From: Pogostemon cablin
Taxonomy: Eukaryota; Streptophyta; Magnoliopsida; Lamiales; Lamiaceae
Reading direction: 5' to 3'
Assembly: GCA_023678885.1 (NCBI GenBank)
Contig: CM042965.1
Location: 34,205,777-34,269,776, forward strand
Length of the DNA stretch: 64,000 bases
Shown: in pieces, positions 34,349 to 46,314 of the stretch
Layout of the letters: each line of letters starts with the position of its first letter
Position numbering within the stretch: position 1 is the stretch's first letter
Notes under the pieces: model-generated
What the model saw: only the letters and a program-made list of their open reading frames with translations
What the model was told of the DNA's origin: nothing
Databases searched by the model: none
Translations under genes and position numbers: made by a program

Positions 34349-34655
34349 GAGTTAAATTCACTTTTTGGCCCCGTAACTAAGACAAAATTCAATTTCTATC
34401 CCAAAAAAGATAAATGGTTCAATTTTGTCTCATAACTCATGGATTTGTTCAATTTTTTTATCAATTTTGCCGGAAAGCCCCAAATTTAAGCCTCACATGC
34501 GTCGCACGTGGGGCTTTCCGGCGAAATTCGTGTTTTCCGATGAAAATTCGGTAAAATTAAAAAATTATTAGTTATGGGACAAAATTGAACCATTAATTTT
34601 TTTAGGCAAAAATCAAAGTTTCTCTTAGTTACACGGCATAAAATAAATCTAACTC
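34349..34655. mobile_element. TIR MITE of about 307 bp
   Basis: The first and last 95 bases are inverted repeats of each other at about three quarters identity: GAGTTAAATTCACTTTTTGG at the left, and CATAAAATAAATCTAACTC at the right. A GC-rich centre contains the inverted pair GCCGGAAAGCCCC and GGGGCTTTCCGGC. No clean target duplication was seen. Confidence 0.65.
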
Positions 34656-34713
34656 TATTAAAATATTATATATCTTAATTTACGTGTAATAAACAAACAT
34701 AAACTTGATGAAG

Positions 34714-35017
34714 GAATAGATTTTAGTTTCTAAACTTGGCTGGTGATAAATGCTCTTGGCCCGCAAAAATTAATAAATCTTCTTTTATTAGTATTATTTT
34801 TTTATATGAATATTCTCATATCTATTTCTCTGTACAAGAAAAGATTTTCTGCAATTTGACACGTGAATGCAGATTTTAGTTTCTAAACTTGTCTTGTGAT
34901 AAATGCTCTTGGCAAAAATTAATAAATCTTTCTTTTATTATTATTTTTTTATATGAATAGTCTCATATCTATTTCTCTGTACAAGAAAAGATTTTCTGTA
35001 ATTTGACACGTGAATTA
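34714..35017. repeat. Tandem duplication of about 155 bp
   Basis: The unit from GATTTTAGTTTCTAAACTTG to GACACGTGAAT is present twice, with small differences in T runs and one short deletion. Confidence 0.88.
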
Positions 35018-35039
35018 TCTTTCGTAATTAATTATACAA

Positions 35040-35320
35040 GGGGTATTTTAATTTTTGTATATATAGATTAAGAAGTATTATTATACAATATATGTAGTTT
35101 TGATTTTTGCACCTAGAATAAGAGTATTATTATTATTTAATGTGTAGTAAGTATTTATAATAGTGATGAGTCTATATTTTAATTGTATTAGTAAGTGTGT
35201 GTAGATTCCATAGTTTAATTGTATTAGTGGATGTGTGTGGTTCTCATATATATATGTATGTAGAAAAAGAAAAATGACTCTTTGGGTGGACACCTAAAAA
35301 AAGGGATGGAGGGAGCATGC
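35040..35320. mobile_element. Degenerate Stowaway-like element
   Basis: It ends with CACCTAAAAAAAGGGATGGAGGGAG and contains the reversed interior phrases of the group (TATTTAATGTGTAG, TTGTATTAGTGGATGTGTG). The left terminal repeat is eroded. Confidence 0.6.
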
Positions 35321-35329
35321 ACTTGTGCA

Positions 35330-36961
35330 TTGATGAGCGTTTTCTTTGCATGCAAAATTAATCCCCAAATATTAAGGATATCAATTGCAGCTTAAGCAAG
35401 CGACCAAGTTAAATATAGAACCAAATGACGGCGTATTATCAATTTAATTATTTACTAAATTAATTAAGACGAAGTGGCAATAAGATTTAAAGGATAATTA
35501 TCTAATTAACTAAAATACTAAAAATTAAATAACAATTAAAATAAAATAAATACTAGAAGAATACGAATGTGACTCAAGAATGGAGAATAGGTAGTCATAG
35601 GGTAATCTGGTTTCACATATTAATTTCCCTTACGTGTATTAATGTCCGACTCTGCCTTGTGGACTATGGACGCATCACTAAGCCATGCAAATCTACTATA
35701 TATACACAAGTAAATATGCGTGTAACACGTGAGAATAACCTTGGAGCAAGAGATATAATTTCCACTTTCTAGGTACTATCAGTATCAATTATTTCCCCCT
35801 AGGATTGGTACTCTAACCCGATATGATCTCCCTTTATAGGTACTATAAAATTAACCTCTTTATTCTGCTTATTAACCTGGATTCAATTCAATTAATAAAC
35901 ATTCATGTATGATAGTTCTAATGAAGCTTCGGAGTCCCCTCACTTAGAATCATAACATAGAATCTTGTTCAGTAGTGAACGCGCTCAATCAACAATCATG
36001 ATATATATTCAGACTCTATATAAAAGTTGAAGATGCACAAAACGTCCGTGAATATGGATTAAAAATATATAGTCATATATAAAATAAATCCATAAGTACT
36101 GTTGTACGGAGTATACACACGAAAGTTCAATTAATTCATAAGACCTTCAAAACCCTAAATCTACCAAAATGGTTCTAGCCCATGATGTTGCATAGAACAA
36201 TCATGGGTGTTGGATAGATCTTACCTATATGTCTGAAAAATACAAGATAAATTAGGAAACAATAAAAACCTTAGATTTGGGCGTCGTCGCGTCCTTCTCC
36301 GTCTTGAATCCTCCTCTTGGTTCTCCTCTTGATTCAGCAAACGAATCTTCAAAGTATGGATGGATGGAGGAAATGATGGATGTGATGGTGGGGGGGTCCC
36401 CTTGTGGGGTGGTGTATAGAATGATTGTCGCATTCTCACATAAATAATGATGTAAAATATATATAGGTGTGAGAAGGGAATGAAAAAGGGAAATAAAAGA
36501 TATGAGAAATCATGGAGGATTATGTGATAATGAGATTAATTGTGCTCCAAGAAATAGGAATTATGGGCTAATTTTTGAAAATTTTTGGAAATTTTCGGAA
36601 TTTCTCGCCGGCAGCTGCGCGACCTCACGATTTTGAGTATAACTTCCTCGTCCAAACTCTGATTTCAGTGATTCTTCGCAAAACGATCTTGTCTTCCGCG
36701 ACTTTCCAACCATATATCACACAATCAGTTATGAGCTCAACAAAAACACAGAAAAATTATGGAAATTGAACGTGCGTTTTTCATTATTCCTCTAACTTTG
36801 CACTTTTGATCATTTTTCCACATAAAACACAATAAAACACCTCAAATGCACATTTTTCTCAAATATATTAAATATAAGACACTTGTGCTAATATATGACA
36901 ATAATTTCCATAAAACATATGTTAAATTGAATACTAAAACACGCTTATTTTCATTCTCATC
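35330..36961 (-). repeat. LTR-like sequence, minus strand, probably gypsy-type
   Basis: Read on the minus strand it starts TGATGAGAATGAAAATAAGC and later contains GATAGTACCTAGAAAG and the phrase AGTGAGGGGACTCCGAAGC. The layout and phrases resemble the two solo LTRs at 22489 and 52906, though it is much diverged. No 5-bp target duplication was found, and the left border is approximate. Open frames here are short and not gene-like. Confidence 0.5.
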
Positions 36962-37091
36962 ATGTATATATGGTTCTCAATTTGCCGACGGAGATTTTGA
37001 TAAAGTTGCTTGCAATTAATTCTCTTAATTTTAAATTCAGAAACTGACATGTAAATAATATGATTGAAATTTACTCAATACAACTAATTAA

Positions 37092-37357
37092 TATTTCCTC
37101 CATTTATAAATAAATTCACATTTACTATTTTTATCCATCTCATAAACAAGTTCATACCCCCTAATAAGGATATGCGTATAAATTTATAACCCCACAACCC
37201 ACTTTAATTTCAAAATTGTTAACTTTACGACTCACATAACTTACTTTTATAATTATTTAATATTACTTAAGAATACCAAACAATCCCTAAATTTTTTTTA
37301 AAAAAATTAAATTTCGTATGTACTGTAATTGTGAACTTAAATATGGGATGGAGGGAG
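37092..37357. mobile_element. Stowaway-like MITE, related to 55706-55971
   Basis: It starts near TTTCCTCCATTTATAAATAA and ends ATATGGGATGGAGGGAG. The interior (CATAAACAAGTTCATACCCC) matches the better-preserved element at 55706. Its right end is part of the tandem repeat below. Confidence 0.7.
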
Positions 37358-37562
37358 CAATATTTTTATTTATAACTATATATGATAGTGTATTGTGATT
37401 TTTATATTTTTATTAATTACCAAACAATCCCTAAAATTTTTTTAAAAAAATTAAATTTCGTATGTACTGTAATTGTGAACTTAAATATGGGATGGAGGGA
37501 GCAATATTTTTATTTATAACTATATATGATAGTGTATTGTGATTTTTATATTTTTATTAATT
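37275..37562. repeat. Tandem duplication of a 144-bp unit
   Basis: 37275-37418 and 37419-37562 are almost identical, from ACCAAACAATCCCTAAA to TTTTTATTAATTA. Each contains one Stowaway right end (GATGGAGGGAG). The near identity suggests a recent event or an assembly artefact. Confidence 0.9.
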
Positions 37563-37739
37563 AAAAATACTAGTAATATTTTTTATTTAGAAGTAAAATA
37601 CTTAGTTCATAATTTAAAAAGTAAAATTTCATGTATAAAAAAAACTCCAATATCAAATGCAAGGTGAATTCGGTACAAGAATTATTTTGTCTTCATAAAA
37701 TAAAAAAATAAAAATTTAAAAAGAGTATTCAATTAACTA

Positions 37740-38035
37740 AGGTAAGGTGCATGTGTATTTTTAGTTAAAGACAATCTCTCTAGTGAGAAGTTATACAAGT
37801 GAGATAATTCGTGAGAGATATTAAAATATGCTTATTATATAAATAAAGTATGCTTAATGATGGTTAAAGTATGTTTTCTAAAATATGATAAATAATAAAT
37901 TAAAGTATGATTTTACAGTGTTATAATATGATTTATTATTATTACTATATTTTAACTATAAATAATCATACTTTACTTATATTAATAAGTATACTTTATT
38001 AATGAGTCAACACGTCTCACAAGAAAGTGACTCCT
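37740..38035. repeat. Inverted-repeat element with TAAAGTATG phrases
   Basis: The left half repeats TAAAGTATGCTTAAT and the right half its complement, such as AATAAGTATACTTTA and AATCATACTTTA. A related left end appears at 63860-64000 beside GTGAGACGGG. No target duplication was defined. Confidence 0.5.
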
Positions 38036-38115
38036 AATTAAATTCTACATCTTGTATTTCGAATGGAGAAAATGGGCACAAAACCCGAAATTCATGTACT
38101 TAACATTTCATACTA

Positions 38116-38342
38116 CTTCCTCCATCCACTTCAAAGAGTCTCATATGTTCATTTTGAGCATTTGTCCCTAAGGGTCTTATTTTCTTTTTATATACATATG
38201 GGATCCATACACAACCACTAATACAATTAAAATATGGGGCCTACATACCCACTAATATAACTATTCACTACGCATTATATAATAATACTTATTAATCCAC
38301 GTGTAGAAAGTAAATGCACTCCTTCGAAGTGGACGGAGGAAG
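38116..38342. mobile_element. Stowaway MITE, 227 bp
   Basis: It starts CTTCCTCCATCCACTTCAAA and ends TTCGAAGTGGACGGAGGAAG, with TA on both sides. It has the same length as, and similar content to, the element at 32102. Confidence 0.88.
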
Positions 38343-38394
38343 TATTACTAAACAAGGTATGCAAGGTATGTTATTTTTGTCGGACTCAAAATAA

Positions 38395-38900
38395 AATATT
38401 TCTTTCGCTTCTAACTTATCTTTACATTTTGATTTTCACGAATATTAAGAAAAGTTTTTCTTTTTAAACTCAATTTTAGGAATAATTTGATATTTTTTAG
38501 TAATAAATAAATTATAAAATATGATATGTATGTAAGATGTTGATCGAAACTTTGAAATTAAATTGACATATTATACTCCCTCCGTCTCCTTTAAAGAGGG
38601 TCCTTTTTCCATTTTGGGCATCCCACCCAAAGAGTCTCATTTCCTTTTTTACACACATGTGACCCATACACACCACTAATACAACTACCCACTACACATT
38701 AAATAATAATACTCATTAATCCACGTGCCAAAAAGCAAAAAATCCTCTTAGTGAGGGACGGAGGGAGTAATATTATTGGGTTTGTTGTTGTTTTCTTTTA
38801 TGAAGTGTGAAAATGAGTTGGAGAAGAACGAAAATAAAAAGTGTGAAGTTGATCGGTTGGGGACGAATGGAGTATATATATATTTCTTTCTTTTTTTTTT
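38395..38900. repeat. Dispersed repeat, related to 22040-22440
   Basis: It shares ordered phrases with 22040-22440 (CATTTTGATTTTCACGAATA, TTGGGTTTGTTGTTGTTTTC) and is split by the Stowaway at 38576-38767. Confidence 0.7.
38576..38767. mobile_element. Stowaway MITE, 192 bp
   Basis: It starts CTCCCTCCGTCTCCTTTAAA, ends AGTGAGGGACGGAGGGAG, and is flanked by TA. The related repeat at 22040 lacks it, which gives the empty site. Confidence 0.92.
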
Positions 38901-39128
38901 AGTAGATGAGACTCACACATATGAATTAATATATTAACATAAGTCCCATACACTAAACTAATATAGCTTCCTTTTACATATTAAAATATTATATCATTTA
39001 ATGCACTACACATTAAAATACTATATATTTTAATTTACGTACAAAAAGTAAACGTATACCTGATTTTGGGATGAAGGAAGTATAATTTTTTTTTAAATCC
39101 TACTTTTAAGTAGATGTGTTAAAATGTA

Positions 39129-39378
39129 CTCCCAATCCCTTTTCAACGTACGTGTTTTGCCATTTTATTATGTCCTAATACAAATTAAGTGTGCATTTTT
39201 TGATCGATGAAATCTACACAAATCAATGGTCAATTTACATGGGTCACACACAACACTAATAAAACTATTCATTATACAATAAAATATTATATTCATAACT
39301 CATCACACATTAAAATATTATATTTCTCAAACTATGTGCAAAAAAACAAATGCAAACATTGCAAAGAGACGGAGGGAG
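39129..39378. mobile_element. Stowaway MITE, 250 bp
   Basis: It starts CTCCCAATCCCTTTTCAACG, ends CAAAGAGACGGAGGGAG, and has TA at both sides. Confidence 0.82.
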
Positions 39379-39555
39379 TACAATTTTACAAAATTAGCCT
39401 TGATTAGGTTAAAATAAATAATTCAATTGTACATATTTATGATTCAATTGTATATATTTATAATTCGATTGTACATATTTATGGACCCATTAAAACTTTT
39501 AAATAGAATTACAAATACAAAATTTTCATTATTTGGGACATTTCAAAATCACAAC

Positions 39556-39735
39556 ACACTATTATAAACCCGATTTGCATAACTTATTATGTAAATCCTG
39601 ATTTTTTCTCACCCTAATCACTCTCCCTTCCAATCCTATTACACTCTCTGTATTGTTAGGAGTTTAAATTAAAAGAAAAAATAGAGTTTATAAGGGTTTG
39701 TGACGTAAACCTGATTACAAGAGAGTAACTCTTTC
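39556..39735. repeat. Family A repeat, copy 3
   Basis: It runs from TATGTAAATCCTGATTTT, through CCCTTCCAATCCTATTACAC, to GTAAACCTGATTACAAGAGA. It is the same family as at 17696. Confidence 0.65.
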
Positions 39736-40330
39736 AAAATTTATTACTAAACCTGAGAATTTTAAAAAACTTTGCTAAATTCATTTGGGCAGATTGAAAT
39801 TTAACCCTTTCGAATGAATAGTTATAAATTCTACACTAGTATTTCAGTATATCTATTCGGAAAAAACAGTCACGTAGGAGAGACCATTTTAGACTTTCAA
39901 AATTAGTTTTCTTTTATTAAAAATATTACTTATTATTTTTTAAAATGTTATTATTTTCATCTATATTATAAATTATTTATAAAATAGTTTATTGTATTAT
40001 TATCATATTTTTTAAATTACTCCATATCATTTTTTCTTCAAAATATTATCACTTTTTTATTCATCTAAAAAAAGGTTATTCCCGGAGAGGATCTCTACTC
40101 TATCGTATTCGACGTTGTTATAAATTCTACCCTAGTATTTCAGTTTATTAATTCTCGAAATATCTAGTATTCGATATTATAGTTATAAATTCTACCCTAG
40201 TATTCAAGTTCATTTATTTTCGAGATATTTAGAATATCAAAGGCCTTGATCGAGATCACTCTACCTTGTGGTTATATAACACGTGCTCATTCGGAATTGA
40301 ATAACCTAGGCAGCTCTTTGTTTTCACTAA

Positions 40331-40543
40331 CTGTTGGAATATATATTCCATAAAAGAAATAGCGTATTATACGCTATAAATAAATGATGATTTGTCAATC
40401 ACAATTAATATATATTTATTAGGTAGTTACAATTTTACAGTATAAATAGATGTAATGCGTCATGTTTCAATTGAGCAGAAATAAAATTGTTCTCCATCTT
40501 AAAGCTTATTGATTGTGAATATGGATTCACAAGATTTCAATAC
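40331..40543 (+). repeat. Short solo LTR-like insertion just upstream of BAHD pseudogene 2
   Basis: BAHD gene 1 has TTTTCACTCACAACTCACAAGC before its ATG, whereas here about 213 bases starting TGTTGGAATATATATTCC and ending TTTCAATACA separate TTTTCACTAAC from AAGCATG. The insert has a TATAAATA box at 40441 and an AATAAA near 40489, the layout of a small copia-type LTR. No clean target duplication was found. Confidence 0.55.
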
Positions 40544-41321
40544 AAGCATGAAGATCAACGTGAAGAGCTCGACGATGGTAAAGCAAAATGGCAGACACGC
40601 CAGGTGGCACACTGTGGTTCGCCAATGTGGACTTGTTAATGCCTGCTACCTGCCACACCCACGTCATCTACTTCTTCCGCACTAATGTCGCTGCCGACTT
40701 CTTTGACGCAACGGTGCTCAAGGCGGTGCTTAGCCGCACTCTGGTTGAGTTCTACCCCCATGCGGGGAGGCTGAGGAGGGGGGCAAATAATCGGTTGGAG
40801 GTCGACTGCAATGGCAAGGGGGTGTTATTCGTAGAGGCGGAGTGTGACGCCACCCTCGATGATTTCGGTGATTTCATCTTCCCTGGAGCTCCGCCTCATT
40901 CCCTCCATTGATTATTCTCAAGGAATTTCTTCCGTCCCACTTTACCTTGTACAGGTATATCTGAAGTCTAATTTTCCCACTCCACATTCCTATTTCATCT
41001 TATATTTCAAGATCAGGAATGTAATCGAACCAAACCAAACCGTTCGTGAGCTATTCGAGTCTCGGTTCGAAAAAAAAATCATTCGCGAAACTAAACTAGC
41101 CGAGCCGAGAGAGCTTGATTTTTGAGCTCGATTATTTTGTCGAGCCGAACTCGAGGACTGGGTGTATTTGGCACAAAAGCTCGCGAACATATTTGTTTAC
41201 GGGTTTGCGAACATATTCATTTATAGGCTCGTGAACATGTGTGATAGTAAGCTCGCGAACGTATTTAACGGTATGCTTGAATAGTGCTCGTCAATAGGCT
41301 CAAATATGCTCATTCTTATTA

Positions 41322-42702
41322 GGGGGCGACTATTTGCACCCCGAATTTAATAAACATACCCCAATAATAATTTAAATTAAAATAGTTTAATTAATATGAC
41401 TTAAATATCCTTATATTAGAAACACATTCATAAATATGTTACTAATTATACCCCAAGATTACTAAATATACCCCACACTATGTTTATTGTATCTTGTTGA
41501 ACTCTTGGTGTTTGATCATCTGTAATTTTTATTTTCGTTTTTCTATGATTTCAAAATTCCACTTTAATAACTGTAATCAAACATCAAGAGTTCATACTAC
41601 TCCAAAAAGCAGTGCAAAATTCAGACTGCTTCATCCAAATCTGCTCTCCACCAACGGATCGGGATTTGTAATTGAGAATGGCAGCGTTTTTAAGGGTTTG
41701 GAAAAGCACGCAGAGGAGGAAAGACGAAAATTGGAAGCTTAGCGCATTGCTTCATCCGCCTATGACGTTGATGACGAAATTCCCATGAGATCGAGGAAGA
41801 TTCACGGAGATGATGACGATGATGATTATGGCAGTAGCGACCCCAAGGAGACCCAGGTCAATAAGAAGGAGAAGAGCCTAATAAAATTAAGACCTAAGAT
41901 CACCGTGGCGGAGGCTGCCGCAAAGATCGATGCCAATGATCTTGCCGCTTTTCTATCTAGTGTCTCGGTATTTCTTTTATCTGATATTGCTTCTTTTTAT
42001 TTTTATTTGTTGAATTAGCCAACTACAGGAATCCTATGATGAGAATCAAGGCATTCAATTGATGAGGTTTGCCGATTATTTTTCCGTGGCTGAAGTTTGT
42101 AGAGAATCTCTGCTGCAATAATTTCTGATGTTAGTTAATGAGGATTCTAAGTAAAACTTTCTTCTAAATCAAAATCTTGAATTTGGTTCTTTTTACACGG
42201 ACACATTTGCATCTGAGGATTCTATGTCCTACTCTCCTAGTGTCTTGTATGCTGTACGAATTTATAATCATCCAGATTGCCTATTAATGAAAAAAAGAAG
42301 CAATTAATCAGTGATGTTGGATAGTGTTTCATTTTTGGTTCACGTTGTTGTTGTTGGTTAAAAACAAAATATATATTCCTGCATGTTGTGTTCAAGAATC
42401 CTAAAATAATTGATTATCTGAAATTCATTAAAGTTATTAAAGTCAGAATTCTAGAATCATATGAAACACAAAAATGGGAGATGATCAAACATCAAGAGTT
42501 TGACAAGAAACAAAGAACATCATCATTTTGTTGTAATTATAATTAAAGTGGGGTATGTTTAGTAATTTTGGGGTACATTTAGTAATATATTTATAAGTAT
42601 ATTATTATATAAGGGTATTTAAGTCATATTGATTAAAATATTTTAATTTAAATTAAATTTGGGGTATGTTTAGTAAATTCGGGGGTGCAAATAGCCGCCC
42701 CC
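41322..42702 (+). mobile_element. Mutator-type element carrying a host gene fragment (Pack-MULE), 1381 bp
   Basis: It begins GGGGGCGACTATTTGCACCC and ends GGGTGCAAATAGCCGCCCCC. The terminal inverted repeats extend about 160 bp through ACATACCCCA phrases. A perfect 9-bp duplication, TTCTTATTA, lies at 41313-41321 and 42703-42711. There is no transposase; the interior holds exon-like sequence. These are the hallmarks of a Pack-MULE. Confidence 0.92.
41560..42105 (+). pseudogene. Captured gene fragment of unknown family, two exons
   Basis: The first block reads a peptide with GLEKHAEEERRKLEA, a TAG at 41740-41742, then RKIHGDDDDDDYGSSDPKE and a basic and acidic stretch ending in VAEAAAKIDANDLAAFLSSV. 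A splice donor (GTATTTC) follows near 41969. After an acceptor-like ACTACAG at about 42029 the second block reads ESYDENQGIQLMRFADYFS. The conserved look of the second block suggests a real cellular protein, but I cannot name it. It lies wholly between the Mutator-type inverted repeats, so it is a captured piece, and the stop shows it is not maintained. Confidence 0.6.
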
Positions 42703-42722
42703 TTCTTATTATTATTACTCCT

Positions 42723-42844
<122 letters not shown>

Positions 42845-42905
42845 TAATATAACTTATTTTAAATATGGTAATTTTAGAGTTTAGAATCTTACATAAATAA
42901 ATTTA

Positions 42906-42910
<5 letters not shown>

Positions 42911-42966
<56 letters not shown>
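42911..42966. repeat. (TA)28 microsatellite
   Basis: 56 bp of pure TA, split from a second TA tract (43475-43493) by the element at 42967-43474. Confidence 0.97.
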
Positions 42967-42969
<3 letters not shown>

Positions 42970-43474
42970 AGGATTACTACTAGGTAAACAAAAAAACTCT
43001 TAATTACTATGAGATACAAACATACAAAAGTATTACTACTAACTATAAAAATATATAGTGATATTCCAATATTACCCCTATAAATATGCTGCACATAAAT
43101 GTTGTGTGCAACAAGTGTTCGTGTGCAGCAAGGTATGTGCAGTAGAAAAAAGTGTGTGCAGCAAGGTATGTGCAGTAGAAAAAAGTGTGTGCAGCAAAAA
43201 AATGTGGTGGTCCGGCGGAGCTCCGGTGGCGGCAGACAACGGTCGGTCAACGCCGGTCAATGGTCGGTCAATGCCGGTCAACGATGGTCAACGCCGGTCA
43301 ACTGCCGGTCAACGGTGGTGGGTGAGAGGTGGGGTTGGTGGTTTAAAAGTGTATGAGTTTAGGGGTATACTTGGTATTTTACTTTAATATTTTATATATA
43401 ATAATAATTATTTTAAATCAATGTACCTAATAGTAATTAGGGGTATAAAGTGTGTACCTAGTAGTAATTAATCC
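42967..43474. mobile_element. Mutator-type MITE of about 508 bp inserted in a TA tract
   Basis: GGATTACTACTAGGTAAAC at the left and GTACCTAGTAGTAATTAATCC at the right are inverted repeats, and TA repeats lie outside both. The ends resemble those of the 2.6-kb element at 56305-58877. The interior is unusual: a 33-bp unit starting GTGTGTGCAGCAAGG is repeated at 43114-43200, and CGGTCAACGC-like units are repeated at 43230-43315. Confidence 0.7.
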
Positions 43475-43723
43475 ATATATATATATATATATATTTGTAT
43501 AAATATAAGGGATATAAATTTTTTAAAAATATATTATACTTTAAATTAAGGAAAAGTTTTAAAGCATGACAATGAAAATAATGAAATTATTATCATATAA
43601 TTAATAAAAAAAAACAAAAAAAAACAAATGTTATTAATTCTAAACTAGATTTTACCCATCTGTGCACGCACGAAAGATATTATATACAATTAATTACTTT
43701 TTATATTTAATTTTTTAGTCATA

Positions 43724-43726
<3 letters not shown>

Positions 43727-43814
<88 letters not shown>
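43727..43814. repeat. (TA)44 microsatellite
   Basis: 88 bp of pure TA. Smaller TA tracts lie at 44335-44364 and 44629-44709. Confidence 0.98.
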
Positions 43815-43817
<3 letters not shown>

Positions 43818-43854
43818 TGTAATTATTTAGTTATTTGATTTATGTATTTCAATC

Positions 43855-44105
43855 CATTGGTAAAATAGAGAATAAATTCATAATTGACATTTCGTTGCTA
43901 AAAGAAAAATATCATTTTTGTTGCTAATCCATTGAAAATTATCAACGGAATTTAATTTTTGTCGCTAAAAATTTACCAACCACCACTTTACCAACAGAAA
44001 TTTACTTCGTTGGTAATCTGTTGGTAAACCAATTTAACAATGAAATTAAGGTTTTTACCAACGAAATATTCATTTGGTATAAAATATTTTTTTTTGTAGT
44101 GTCTA
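43855..44105. repeat. CACTA right-end fragment
   Basis: It shares TTGGTAAACCAATTTAACAA-like and ACCAACGAAATATTCATTTG phrases with 33790-34115 and ends TTTTTTTTGTAGTG, a CACTA terminus. Confidence 0.55.
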
Positions 44106-44333
44106 CATACCGTTTTTATCAAAAAAGTTTATTATAATAAAATTTTATTATTCGTGAGACAGTCTTACTCAAAACTTTGCCACATAAAAAAAGCTAAAAA
44201 TTACTTCTACTTAACGAGCCCGAACTCAAACTAATGACTAGTTTTTATCAAGCCGAATTCGAGCTCGAGTTCGAGTTTGATTTTATTTATTCAGTAAGAA
44301 TGTTTCGAGCTGAGTTCGCGAACTGTTCGCGAG

Positions 44334-44368
<35 letters not shown>

Positions 44369-44624
44369 ACACCCGAGCCGAGCTCGAGCCTAAAAACAAA
44401 ATTCGAATCGAGCTCGAGCTTTTTAAATAAACATTCAAACCGAGCTCGAGCCCAAAGATATTCGACTCGACTCGACTCAATTACATCCCTATTAAACGGG
44501 AATGGGTGTGGAGTTGATATATCAACCATTTTTTAATTTCAAAATTTACAATTGTTTGATGCGTTAACTTCAAACCTTGCGAAATGGAGTACAAGATAAA
44601 ATAAGCAGAATTCCAAATCAATAC

Positions 44625-44628
<4 letters not shown>

Positions 44629-44709
<81 letters not shown>
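44629..44709. repeat. (TA)40 microsatellite
   Basis: 81 bp of TA in the intron of pseudogene 2. Confidence 0.97.
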
Positions 44710-44714
<5 letters not shown>

Positions 44715-45004
44715 GTTTTTAGAATGGAAAAAAGTGAAATATTATTATAATTAGTACAAGTATACTACTTGAAAAACTGAAAGTGATAAAAGAGAATAAT
44801 CAATTTCAACTTGTAAATTATAGTTTTTCAAAATTTTAGTTAAACTATAGTTGATGGCTCCTTGTAAATTATGCAAATAATTTGAATGAAACCATTTCAA
44901 CTTGAATGAGATAAAATACGCATGCGATTAAACGTCTTGTATACACATAAACAAGGCTATCTCGGTAGGGTTTTAAAAATGAATTAGTTTTTTAAACTGA
45001 ATTT

Positions 45005-45117
45005 ACCTCATAAATCTTTGTAAATCTTGTGATCCTCCTTAATATAAACACCCTAACAATACATAAGGTATATAGAATTGGAAGGGGACCACAAAATTTA
45101 CACCGTAAATTCGGTTT
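45005..45117 (-). repeat. Family A repeat, copy 4 (inverted)
   Basis: GTATATAGAATTGGAAGGGG and the flanking phrases are the complement of the repeat at 17696 and 22447. It sits in the intron of pseudogene 2. Confidence 0.7.
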
Positions 45118-45289
45118 TATTTGCGTTTAAAAATTATGCATACATGCTATTATAAATTTTGAAAGACAAGACTTCAATACAACCAATTTACATTAAGTTA
45201 TGTACAACCATATGCAGCTTCAATTAATATTCTCCTGGTAATTAAGTTTATTATATTTTCAGAATTTTTTTAATACAGTACACAAACGA

Positions 45290-45660
45290 TAGATAAATTA
45301 TTAATTTGCGACCTGAAAAATTTTTCTATCAATTCAGGACCTGAAACATATGAAACTATCAATACAGGATTTAAAATAAAAAAAATAATTAAAATAAAAT
45401 AATAAAAACTACATTAAATTTCATATATTAAAATTATTTTTTTTATCATAATATTTTATAATTTATTATTATCATTAAAATAACATACTAATTAATGGAA
45501 AATTTATATAATTATGTTATTAGAATTTTATTGATTTTATAATTATAGATCTTGAATTGATAGTATTATATCTTTCGGGTCCTGAATTGATAAAAAAATC
45601 TTTCGAGTCCCTAATTGATAGTTTATATATCTTTCGGGTCCTGTATTGAAAAAACTTCAT
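45290..45660. repeat. Inverted-repeat element with CAGGACCTGAAA phrases
   Basis: The left part repeats TATCAATTCAGGACCTGAAA and the right part its complement TTTCGGGTCCTGAATTGATA, several times each. This looks like a MITE with internal repeats. No target duplication was defined. Confidence 0.6.
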
Positions 45661-46054
45661 TTTTTTCATTAATTATTAATTGAAATTTTAATAATATCTT
45701 TAATATTGGGGTATTTTATCATACTACTTGATCTATTTTACGCTTGAACCTTGTCGTTTATAATCTTTTCAATCCTCCCTTCTCTTATCTATTTTTAATC
45801 AATTAATATTCTCTCACATAAAAGAAAAAATATCAAAATCCTCCTTTAAAAATGGCTACCTAGAATTAAGTTATTTTATTTTTGTAATTCTCAAATATTG
45901 TCGTTTTTTATTATTTTTGTTCAAACTTAATCCTTAATCAAATTTAGTCATCTTTTGTCCAAATTTTAAATTAAAATTAGACAAATTCTGATATAAAAGA
46001 TTAAATTTGATAAAATGATTAAATTAATTGAAAAAAAAAAGTTCAAAAAAAAAT

Positions 46055-46314
46055 GGCAAAGACTTGTGTGAGACCGTCTCACGTAAGGGCTTACAGGAAA
46101 GTGATGTGAGACGGCCAGAAAGTGATAACTTTTATGAAGAAAAGTGATAATAAATTATGAAAAGTAAAAATGCTCTTTCATGAACAATTTATAGTGTAAA
46201 TAAAAAGTGATAACATTTTATAGCGAAAGTGATAACGATTTATAGCGAAAGTGATAACTATTTTAAAAAGTGAAAAATGATCTCACGTGAGACGGTCTCA
46301 TGCAAGACCTACCC
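46055..46314 (+). mobile_element. 260-bp Mutator-type MITE, copy 4
   Basis: It has the same ends and length as copies 1 to 3, flanked by AAAAAAAAT at 46046-46054 and 46315-46323. It is very similar to copy 3 and lies in the intron of pseudogene 2. Confidence 0.93.

Larger units (their letters stand above)
39060..40330. repeat. Diverged duplicate of the region upstream of BAHD gene 1
   Basis: The order of phrases matches 27340-29490: CCTACTTTTAAGTAGATGTG, a Stowaway at 39129-39378, CTTGATTAGGTTAAAATAAA, TCATTTGGGCAGATTGAAAT, and TATTTAGAATATCAAAGGCC before the gene. It is present once rather than three times and has an extra family A repeat at 39556-39735. It shows that gene and upstream DNA were duplicated together. 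No gene lies in it. Confidence 0.8.
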
